Shown in pieces: positions 29,653 through 40,008 of a stretch of 40,008 bases of DNA; the first letter of the stretch is position 1; each line of letters opens with the position of its first letter. A program made the position numbers and the translations under genes. The DNA is from Nostoc sp. LEGE 12450. Its GTDB lineage: Bacteria; Cyanobacteriota; Cyanobacteriia; Cyanobacteriales; Nostocaceae. The stretch spans positions 1 through 40,008 of the forward strand of contig NZ_JADEXU010000069.1 in assembly GCF_015206895.1 (NCBI RefSeq). The letters run 5' to 3'. The notes under the pieces were generated by a model that was given only the letters and a program-made list of their open reading frames with translations, was not told where the DNA came from and searched no databases.

Positions 29653-30924
29653 TCTCGTCGATATTTATTTACCTCCGAGTCAGTCACCGAAGGTCATCCA
29701 GATAAAATCTGCGATCAGATTTCTGATACCATTCTGGATGCCCTACTGACACAAGACCCCAGCAGCCGTGTCGCTGCTGAAGTAGTAGTTAACACTGGTT
29801 TGGTGCTAATCACTGGTGAAATAACCACCAAAGCCAATGTGAATTTCGTCAATCTCGCCCGTAAAAAAATTGCCGAAATTGGCTATACCAATGCTGATAA
29901 TGGCTTTTCTGCTAACAGTACCAGCGTTCTGCTGGCTTTAGACGAACAATCACCCGATATTGCCCAAGGTGTTAACACCGCTCAAGAAACCCGCCAGCAA
30001 GATAGTGATGAGCTATTCGACAAAATTGGTGCAGGCGATCAAGGTATAATGTTTGGTTTTGCCAGTAACGAAACACCAGAACTGATGCCCTTACCCATCA
30101 GTCTTGCCCATCGCATTGCTCGCCGATTGGCAGCAGTTCGTAAAACAGGTGAATTGTCATACCTGCGTCCTGACGGTAAAACCCAAGTAACTGTGGTCTA
30201 CGAAGATGGGCGGCCAGTAGGTATTGATACTATTCTAATTTCCACCCAGCATACAGCTACGATTGGGGAAATTACGGATGAGGCGGCTGTACAAGCCAAA
30301 ATCAAACAAGACCTCTGGTCAGCAGTAGTCGAACCTGTTTTTGGCGATATTGACGTTAAACCTAACGATCAGACGCGTTTTTTAGTCAACCCCACTGGCA
30401 AATTTGTCGTTGGTGGTCCTCAAGGAGACTCTGGTCTGACAGGACGGAAAATAATTGTTGATACCTACGGTGGTTATTCACGACATGGTGGCGGCGCTTT
30501 TTCTGGCAAAGATCCCACAAAGGTAGACCGTTCTGCGGCTTATGCGGCTCGCTATGTGGCGAAAAACATTGTCGCTGCTGGGTTAGCAGAAAAAGTTGAA
30601 ATCCAGCTATCTTATGCTATTGGTGTAGCGCGACCAACAAGCATTTTGGTAGATACCTTTGGTACTGGCAAGGTGGATGAAGAAACCTTACTCGAATTAA
30701 TCAACCAACACTTTGAACTGCGTCCAGCAGGGATTATCCATACCTTCAACTTACGCAACTTACCAAGTGAACGAGGCGGACGTTTTTATCAGGACGTCGC
30801 GGCTTACGGTCATTTTGGGCGGGCTGATTTAGACTTGCCTTGGGAACAGACCGATAAAGCCGAATTGTTGAAGCAAGCAGCAAACGAGTCACTTTCGGCA
30901 GTAGTTGCTCAAGCACTAACTTAG
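29650..30924 (+). CDS. metK: S-adenosylmethionine synthetase
   Basis: The 424-residue enzyme makes S-adenosylmethionine from methionine and ATP. The N-terminus has [20 protein letters not shown], with the active-site His and Asp, followed by [12 protein letters not shown] (about 127-138) and [20 protein letters not shown] (about 277-296), the P-loop-like and metal-site signatures. Length is slightly above the usual 380-400 owing to insertions. It starts with TTG behind a strong Shine-Dalgarno and possibly a structured leader. A perfect hairpin terminator follows. It is a separate transcription unit from prk, whose terminator lies upstream. Confidence 0.97.
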   Translation: MSRRYLFTSESVTEGHPDKICDQISDTILDALLTQDPSSRVAAEVVVNTGLVLITGEITTKANVNFVNLARKKIAEIGYTNADNGFSANSTSVLLALDEQSPDIAQGVNTAQETRQQDSDELFDKIGAGDQGIMFGFASNETPELMPLPISLAHRIARRLAAVRKTGELSYLRPDGKTQVTVVYEDGRPVGIDTILISTQHTATIGEITDEAAVQAKIKQDLWSAVVEPVFGDIDVKPNDQTRFLVNPTGKFVVGGPQGDSGLTGRKIIVDTYGGYSRHGGGAFSGKDPTKVDRSAAYAARYVAKNIVAAGLAEKVEIQLSYAIGVARPTSILVDTFGTGKVDEETLLELINQHFELRPAGIIHTFNLRNLPSERGGRFYQDVAAYGHFGRADLDLPWEQTDKAELLKQAANESLSAVVAQALT

Positions 30925-30957
30925 ACTTATACGCGACTGCAAAAACTTAGTTTATAT

Positions 30958-31002
30958 AAATAAGGGTATAGGCAATTTTTGAAGTTGCCTATACCCTTAT
31001 TT
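30958..31002 (+). terminator. Terminator of metK, perfect 18-bp stem
   Basis: The arms at 30958-30975 (AAATAAGGGTATAGGCAA) and 30985-31002 (TTGCCTATACCCTTATTT) pair perfectly around a nine-base loop. The A-rich start and T-rich end make it usable on both strands, so it may also stop the minus-strand geosmin operon. The remaining 31003-31284 shows no gene. Confidence 0.85.
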
Positions 31003-31284
31003 ATCTTTCAATTGTCGCATGAAAGGCGGGAGTATCTCAACCGTTTTATTTTCAAAGCAGGTTTATTGTGTTGCGTTCAGACAACAATGAGAGAATGAAC
31101 AAACGAACCACAAATAACGCAAAGGTAAGAGGTTTGTAAAGGGCTTTTGCGTCAGTTAAGTGATTTTTTGAAAAATTGGATGCTCTCCGAAAGCTGAAAT
31201 TAATCATGTTAAGGTTTTAAGCCAGTACCTTAGATGCTAATTGGTTTTTGGTCATCTCCTTAGTGTCCAGATGCTTGATTCCCC

Positions 31285-32691
31285 TCAGCGACCGATTTCG
31301 ACATCTTCGAGGATGCCGAGTGCGTCGGGGACAAGAACGGCTGCGGAGTAGTAGGCGGTGACGAGGTAGGAGATGATAGCCTTTTCGTTGATGCCCATGA
31401 ATCGGACGGACAAACTGGCTTGGTATTCATCGGGGATACCAGTTTGGTGTAGGCCAATCACGCCCTGATCTTTTTCACCAGTGCGGAGTATAAGGATAGA
31501 ACTGGTCTGGTTTTTGGTAATCGGGATCTTGTTACAGGGAAAAATCGGTACATTGCGCCACGTGATTATTTTGCTCCCATCCATGTCGATGGTGTCTGGA
31601 TAGATGCCTCGACGGTTGCACTGGCGACCGAAGGCTGCAATAGTGCGGGGATGAGCTAGGAAGAACCTCGACTTCCGCCGACGGGTGACTAATTCATCAA
31701 GGTCATCGGGAGTGGGGGGACCGCTGCGGGTGTAGATGCGCTGTTTGAGGTCGGCGTTGTGTAACAATCCAAATTCGCGGTTGTTGATCAACTCGTATTC
31801 TTGACGTTCCCGCAATGCCTCAATTGTCAGCCGCAATTGTTCTTCCGTCTGGTTGTACGGTTGATTGTACAGATCCGCAACACGAGTATTCACTCGCAAC
31901 ATAGTCTGAGCAATGCTTAACTGATATTCGCGGGGTGAGAGTTCGTAGTCAACAAATGTTCCTGGTAATGTCGTCTCTGTGCTATGACTGGTTGACAACG
32001 CGATCGCAGCTTCTCCGTACTTGTTTTGTGGAAGTTCGGCGCGAGTCCTAAACTGCTCAACCTGAGCCTGCAACGCCTGCGACTGGTTGAGCAGTTCCCG
32101 AAATGCCTGTTGGGGTAGCGCCAATACTGTGCATCGGGTCACAGCCTTGACCGTGAACTTCCAATTGCTTTCTGACTCCACCAAAACGCGATCGCCAAAA
32201 TAATCACCGTCAGCTAGCATATCCAATAGAGGCTGCTCGTCATACTTGCCGATACCAATCTTGTTTACCTTGCCATGTGCGATCAAGAAAAGCTGATTGG
32301 CTGGCTGACCTGACTGGACTATGATGTCACCAGGTGCGAACTCCTGCTGAACAAACCGACTTGCCAACGCCCTCAGCACCTCGGTGTCGTCAAACCCTCG
32401 CAGCAAGGGCAACTCACCGAGTTCTTGGGGAATCACCTGCACCTCGGCTCCGGTGTTGGAGAAACTCAACCGCCCATCACCCACGGTATAGGTCAACCGA
32501 CGGTTCAGCCGATAAGTGCCACCTTTGGTCTGCACCCACGGCAACATCTTCAACAACCATCGTGAGGTAATTTCCTGTGTCTGCGGTGCAGATTTGGTGG
32601 TCGTGGACAAATTACGCGCAGCATCTTTACTCAAACTCAGTTGAGGTTGTCCACTCTCAACATTTAAATTTGATTCAATAAAATCCGTCAT
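31285..32691 (-). CDS. Family 2B encapsulin shell protein with CNB domain (EshA-like), copy 2
   Basis: This 468-residue protein (ATG 32691, behind AGAGGA) would usually be labelled a Crp-type regulator, but only residues about 95-215 form a cyclic-nucleotide domain and there is no DNA-binding helix. The flanks (about 20-95 and 240-468) match family 2B encapsulins, HK97-fold shell proteins: spine-helix region [20 protein letters not shown], then [29 protein letters not shown] and [22 protein letters not shown]. The CNB pocket is altered ([17 protein letters not shown]; Asp for Glu, no Arg). It is about three-quarters identical by eye to copy 1; a notable difference is [13 protein letters not shown] against [14 protein letters not shown]. 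Last gene of the geosmin operon. Confidence 0.78.
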   Translation of the reverse strand: MTDFIESNLNVESGQPQLSLSKDAARNLSTTTKSAPQTQEITSRWLLKMLPWVQTKGGTYRLNRRLTYTVGDGRLSFSNTGAEVQVIPQELGELPLLRGFDDTEVLRALASRFVQQEFAPGDIIVQSGQPANQLFLIAHGKVNKIGIGKYDEQPLLDMLADGDYFGDRVLVESESNWKFTVKAVTRCTVLALPQQAFRELLNQSQALQAQVEQFRTRAELPQNKYGEAAIALSTSHSTETTLPGTFVDYELSPREYQLSIAQTMLRVNTRVADLYNQPYNQTEEQLRLTIEALRERQEYELINNREFGLLHNADLKQRIYTRSGPPTPDDLDELVTRRRKSRFFLAHPRTIAAFGRQCNRRGIYPDTIDMDGSKIITWRNVPIFPCNKIPITKNQTSSILILRTGEKDQGVIGLHQTGIPDEYQASLSVRFMGINEKAIISYLVTAYYSAAVLVPDALGILEDVEIGR

Positions 32692-32726
32692 CACCTCATC
32701 CTCTAGTTACTAATAAAAGTGCCATT

Positions 32727-32860
32727 CAGTGCTGAGTGCTGAGTTCCATTAGCGGATAGCTAAGGTCTAGCCCGTGCTGAGTTAAAAGACCGCCCACTTT
32801 TTTGCAGGGTATCAACAGTCAGCCGTAATTTTTACTCACTCAGCACTCAGCACTCAGCAC
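32727..32860. repeat. Inverted STRR hairpin between the two shell genes
   Basis: GTGCTGAGTGCTGAG (32729-32743) is complementary to CTCAGCACTCAGCAC (32839-32853, with further copies to 32860), so the 178-base spacer between the two encapsulin genes can fold into a long stem of CAGCACT heptamers. It could act as a partial terminator or RNA-processing site in the minus-strand transcript. The same heptamer occurs at about 15779-15806. Confidence 0.7.
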
Positions 32861-32869
32861 CCCTGATAT

Positions 32870-34279
32870 TTAGCGCCCGATTTCAACATCTTCAAGGATG
32901 CCAAGTGCGTCAGGAGTGAGTACGGCTGCGGAATAGTAGGCGGTGACGAGGTAGGAGATGATCGCCTTTTCGCTGATGCCCATAAATCGAACAGATAAGC
33001 TGGGTTGGTATTCATCGGGGATACCAGTTTGATGTAAGCCGATCACCCCTTGTTTTTCTACACCAGTGCGGAGCAAAAGGATAGAACTGGTGCGGTTATT
33101 GGTGATGGGGATCTTATTGGAAGGAAAGATAGGTACGCCGCGCCAAGATGTGACCTGAACGCCGTTTACATCTACGCTTTGTGGATAGAGACCAAGGCGG
33201 TTGGCCTCACGACCGAAAGCAGCGATCGTGCGGGGGTGAGCCAGGAAGAATCCCGGCTCCTTCCATACTGTCGCCAACAGCTCGTCCAAGTCATCAGGAG
33301 TAGGTGCGCCGCTACTGCTGTAAATACGCTGTTTGAGGTCGGCGTTGTGCAGCAACCCGAATTCGCGGTTGTTGAGCAACTCGTGTTCTTGACGTTCCCG
33401 CAATGCCTCGATAGTAAGCCGCAGTTGTTCTTCTGTCTGGTTGTATGGTTCATTGTACAGATCGGCTACCCGCGTACTTACTCGCAACACCGTTTGAGCA
33501 AGGCTCAACTCATATTCCCTGGGTTTGAGTTCGTAATCGGCGAAGGTTCCCGGCAACTCAGCTTCTTGGGGATGATTAGCTGCCAGTTCAATGGCGGCTT
33601 CACCTTGGGGAGTCTGTGGCTGGTTCAGGCGAACGCGGAACTGTTCAACATGAGTTCGCAACGCCTCGGACTGATTGATCGCTCTCTCAAACGCTGCTTG
33701 GGGTAGCGACAAAACTATGGTTCTGGTAATCGCCTTAAGGGTGTACTGCCAAGTATCCTCGGACTGCACCACAGTTTCATCGCCGAAATGGTCGCCGTCT
33801 GCCAGCACATCGAAGACGATCTGCTCGCCATATTTGCCAGCACCAATCTTATTGACCTTGCCACGAGCAATTAGAATCACGCGATCGGCAGGCTGGCCAA
33901 GTTCAACGATTACATCATCTGGAGCATACTCCTGCTGAACAAACTGGTTTGCTAACCCGATCAATACGTCAAGGTTGTTAAATCCTCGCAGCAAGGGCAA
34001 CTCAGTAAGTTCCAGAGGAATCACCTGCACCGCAGCTCCAGTGTTGGTGAAAGTCACCCGTCCATCACCCACGGAATAACTCAACCGACGGTTGACTCGA
34101 TAAGCGCCACCTTTCGTCTGCACCCACGGCAACAACTTCAACAACCACCGCGATGTAATTTCTTGGGTTTGCGGTGCAGATTTGGCCGTTGTTGCCAAAT
34201 TACGCGCCGCTGCTGTACTCAAGGTTAAATGGGGCTGCTGATCTTCTACATTCAAATTGGGGTCGTTAGAATACGTCAC
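32870..34279 (-). CDS. Family 2B encapsulin shell protein with CNB domain (EshA-like), copy 1
   Basis: The 469-residue protein begins with GTG 34279 behind GGAGGAT (34286-34292). Residues about 20-95 and 240-469 carry the encapsulin (HK97-fold) segments: [67 protein letters not shown], and [24 protein letters not shown] domain (about 95-215) is inserted, as expected for the 2B subfamily, where it is thought to sit in the E-loop and project outward. The cassette reads [20 protein letters not shown] and lacks the usual Glu and Arg. It lies 92 bases after geosmin synthase, its probable cargo. In cyanobacterial geosmin studies such genes have been called cnb. Misannotation as a Crp regulator is likely. 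Confidence 0.8.
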   Translation of the reverse strand: MTYSNDPNLNVEDQQPHLTLSTAAARNLATTAKSAPQTQEITSRWLLKLLPWVQTKGGAYRVNRRLSYSVGDGRVTFTNTGAAVQVIPLELTELPLLRGFNNLDVLIGLANQFVQQEYAPDDVIVELGQPADRVILIARGKVNKIGAGKYGEQIVFDVLADGDHFGDETVVQSEDTWQYTLKAITRTIVLSLPQAAFERAINQSEALRTHVEQFRVRLNQPQTPQGEAAIELAANHPQEAELPGTFADYELKPREYELSLAQTVLRVSTRVADLYNEPYNQTEEQLRLTIEALRERQEHELLNNREFGLLHNADLKQRIYSSSGAPTPDDLDELLATVWKEPGFFLAHPRTIAAFGREANRLGLYPQSVDVNGVQVTSWRGVPIFPSNKIPITNNRTSSILLLRTGVEKQGVIGLHQTGIPDEYQPSLSVRFMGISEKAIISYLVTAYYSAAVLTPDALGILEDVEIGR

Positions 34280-34371
34280 AACTTAATCCTCCACTTTTTA
34301 GTTACTAAAAAAACCGATCTCACGCGATCACATACTGACCTTGAATTAACTCACCGACAAAAAACCTAACT

Positions 34372-38048
<3,677 letters not shown>

Positions 38049-38498
38049 CTACTTCGTTACCTCTGCTCCCGCTTTGTTTGACTCATTAGATGAAGAAGTA
38101 GATTCTGTCTTCTCTGATTGCGTGTCACTCGTTTGTTGCAATTGGTTGAGATGAATGTTGTTCACTTGAACAATAAAGTATTCTAATGCTTGACTTGCCT
38201 TTTGTTGCTGTTGGCTTTCGTCAGACACATCATAACAACGATAAGGTAGAGTTACACCCAATATAAATTTTTCTTGTTCAGCTTCTAACAATTCAAGCGT
38301 TCGCGTAGCGTCTCGTAGAGAAGCCATGCCGTTGGCGCAGCCTCTCGTAGAGAAAGCTTTACGCTGCGCTATCCACCAGTCGCACAGAATACCCAACTGA
38401 ATTCTGGCTCCTGACTCCTGAATTCTGTTTCGATAAAATGAATAGCAATAAATAGAATTAATTGTGCTGAGTGGGTAGAAGTCAGGACAACTTCGCAA
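38049..38498 (-). pseudogene. Hypothetical protein interrupted by a repeat element
   Basis: The frame encodes 149 residues, but the first half is translated repeat: 38298-38365 contains GCGTTCGCGTAGCGTCTCG and mirror CTCTCGTAGAGAA sequence typical of Nostoc repeats, and 38414-38440 duplicates 36901-36927. The C-terminal half (EKFILGVTLPYRCYDVSDES, then ASQALEYFIVQVNNIHLNQL) looks like genuine protein, with a Ser/Glu-rich tail. I read it as a small gene whose 5' part was replaced or interrupted by repeats. It could still be expressed from an internal start. No family recognised. Confidence 0.4.
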
Positions 38499-38982
38499 AT
38501 ATATAGAGTTCTAACTTTTGCTTAGACATCCCTTGTATAACTGTTCTCAAGTAGCTTCTCCCTTAGCAAAACCTTCTAGCATCTACTATTAGCTCCCATT
38601 TTGTGATTGACTAGTTGGCTGAGATTCTTTACAAAAGCCAGAAATGTTTCTTTCTGTTCACGTAAAATTATCTAGATTCAGCAAGTCTAATTAATCCTAA
38701 CCATACATACATTTGATTGATAATGCAATGCTTTCTTGATAGTAATTTTACGTAGCTCGTCAAATATTTTTGATACAATTTACGTGCTTGTCCCAAAAAA
38801 TATATGATTTGGACTTTGCAATAGTCGAATTGTTTTTGGTGAATTTTAAGCCTATCGGGGGTGTTAAGCTGTCGTATCGAGATTGGCAGACAACTATTTC
38901 GACAGGAAATTATGCAAGATTCTCTGATTTATCAAGATATCCTTCAAAGAGGAAGATAGCAGGAAGCCCTAGCACTGATAAG
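38499..38982. other. Intergenic region before the DUF39 gene
   Basis: No firm gene. A 15-codon frame at 38912-38959 (MQDSLIYQDILQRGR, behind AGGA) resembles the start of cyanobacterial proteins with a MQxSxIYQDIL N-terminus and may be a remnant. The frame of the following gene is open without stops for at least 100 bases upstream of its ATG, but the family N-terminus begins at that ATG. Confidence 0.4.
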
Positions 38983-40008
38983 ATGCGAACAATTGCAGAA
39001 ATTAACGAGAAAATCATCCGCCAACGTGCGGTAGTGTTGACAACTGAAGAGTTAAAAGCACGAGTTGTAGAAATCGGTGTTACTAAAGCGGCTAAAGAAG
39101 TTGATGTAATTACCACTGGTACTTTTGAGCCGATGGAATCAAGCGGTGCAATTATCAATCTCGGACACACTGACCCTCCGATCAAAATTCGTCGTTGTTG
39201 GTTAGATGGTGTACCAGCATACTCTGGTTTTGGGGCAGTAGATTTATATTTGGGCGCGAGTTGTGCTGTGGAGACGACAGATGGAGAAGAAGTCCGAGAA
39301 CGTGGCGGCGGTCATGTAATCGAAGATTTGATCGCTGGTAAAGCTATACATGTAAAAGCGCAAGGACAAGTAACAGATTGTTACCCCAGAGCAAGTTTTG
39401 AAACTACAGTTACCCGTGAAACGATTAATCAGTTTTATTTATTCAATCCGCGCAATCTTTATCAAAATTTTATTGTTGGTGTAAATGGTGGCGATCGCCC
39501 CCTCTTCACCTATCTGGGCCCTTTACAACCGCGTTTGGGGAATGCCGTTTACTCTAATCCCGGTGCTATTTCACCCTTACTCAACGATCCCGATTTGCAA
39601 CTCGTTGGTATAGGGACTCGAATTTTTTTAGGTGGCGGTATTGGCTATGTTGCCTGGGAAGGCACTCAGCACTTCCCCTTACAAAAACGTTTAGCTAATC
39701 GTACACCAATTGGGCCTTCTGCGACTTTAGCTTTAATTGGTGATGCCAAACAAATGGATGCTCATTGGGTGCGGGGTTGTTACTTTAAAAGTTATGGTCC
39801 CTCATTGATGTTAGGCGTTGGTGTCCCACTCCCCGTATTAAATGAACAAGTAGTTGAACACTGTGCTGTGCAGGATAAAGACTTAGTAGCCCCAATAGTA
39901 GATTTTTCCATTCCCCGGCGCGTTCGTCCCACTTTTGGTTTGGTGAGTTATGCCCAACTCAAATCTGGGAGGATCACTATTGAGGGCAAAGCTGTACGCT
40001 CTGCCCCC
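38983..40008 (+). CDS. Homocysteine biosynthesis protein (HcyBio, DUF39), 3' end outside window
   Basis: The 342 visible residues begin MRTIAEINEKIIRQRAVVLT, and continue with EVDVITTGTFEPMESSGAII, GFGAVDLYLGASCAVET, GGDRPLFTYLGPLQPRLGN, RIFLGGGIGYVAWEGTQHF and GDAKQMDAHWVRGCYFKSYG, characteristic of the DUF39 family. In methanogens such proteins, with a ferredoxin-like partner, have been linked to direct homocysteine formation from aspartate semialdehyde and a sulfur donor. Conserved cysteines (for example in GASCAVE and VRGCYF) suit sulfur handling. The gene runs off the window edge. ATG 38983 is chosen by family alignment; I see no strong ribosome site. Function in cyanobacteria is inferred. 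Confidence 0.85.
   Translation, partial: MRTIAEINEKIIRQRAVVLTTEELKARVVEIGVTKAAKEVDVITTGTFEPMESSGAIINLGHTDPPIKIRRCWLDGVPAYSGFGAVDLYLGASCAVETTDGEEVRERGGGHVIEDLIAGKAIHVKAQGQVTDCYPRASFETTVTRETINQFYLFNPRNLYQNFIVGVNGGDRPLFTYLGPLQPRLGNAVYSNPGAISPLLNDPDLQLVGIGTRIFLGGGIGYVAWEGTQHFPLQKRLANRTPIGPSATLALIGDAKQMDAHWVRGCYFKSYGPSLMLGVGVPLPVLNEQVVEHCAVQDKDLVAPIVDFSIPRRVRPTFGLVSYAQLKSGRITIEGKAVRSAP

Noticed and set aside
31285..34279. Calling the two CNB proteins Crp/Fnr transcription regulators of geosmin synthesis
   Set aside because: They have no helix-turn-helix, are twice the usual length, and the extra sequence matches encapsulin shell proteins.
38842..38982. Longer N-terminus for the DUF39 protein
   Set aside because: The frame is open upstream, but the family starts at the MRTIAEINEK segment and the upstream peptide has no resemblance to it.

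Overview
The window looks like chromosomal DNA from a filamentous, Nostoc-type cyanobacterium. It carries phosphoribulokinase, a ferredoxin-NADP reductase with a phycobilisome-linker domain, two carboxysome shell paralogues (CcmK3/CcmK4), a HetZ-family protein, a CYP110-like P450, many GCGATCGC (HIP1) octamers, and abundant heptamer tandem repeats and small palindromic repeats between genes. All names come from reading protein motifs; no database search was run.

Layout. 1-1083: xi-class glutathione transferase. 1682-4153: a two-gene unit, a copper-radical (galactose oxidase-like) oxidase and a Tat-exported protein. 4286-4398: a MITE-like repeat. 4540-8850: ribokinase, an Nramp Mn transporter and a SulP/STAS anion transporter, all on the minus strand. 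9017-9103: scar of a lost ABC ATPase, next to an intact ABC exporter (9179-11029). 11560-12255: scars of a P-loop kinase and an IS66-type transposase, then an AT-rich GT-C glycosyltransferase. 14222-15688: P450. 15858-19178: a ParA ATPase plus a coiled-coil partner, an alpha/beta hydrolase, then ccmK3-ccmK4; I read the first pair as a carboxysome-positioning McdA/McdB system. 20021-23562: HetZ-family protein, an ATPase-less PilB/GspE-like protein, and a Crp-type regulator. 23765-26885: Uma2 remnant, homoserine dehydrogenase, petH. 28297-30924: prk and metK. 31285-36633: two tandem cyclic-nucleotide-domain proteins and geosmin synthase, one minus-strand operon. 38983-end: start of a homocysteine-biosynthesis (DUF39) gene, cut by the window edge.

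The most striking locus is 31285-36633. The two 'cyclic nucleotide-binding' genes are not ordinary Crp regulators. They are about 469 residues long, have no DNA-binding domain, and match family 2B encapsulins (EshA-like, HK97-fold shells with an inserted CNB domain). They lie directly downstream of a bifunctional geosmin synthase, so the operon probably encodes a terpene-synthase nanocompartment with two shell proteins. The synthase carries a duplicated GPxGLGTSAxRIGSL motif, once between its two catalytic domains and once at its C-terminus, which is a good candidate for the shell-docking signal.

Other points of interest are the McdAB-like pair beside ccmK3/K4, a HetZ-family gene next to a PilB-like protein without its motor domain, a structured three-way-junction leader in front of metK (which starts with TTG behind a strong Shine-Dalgarno), and several decayed gene scars.
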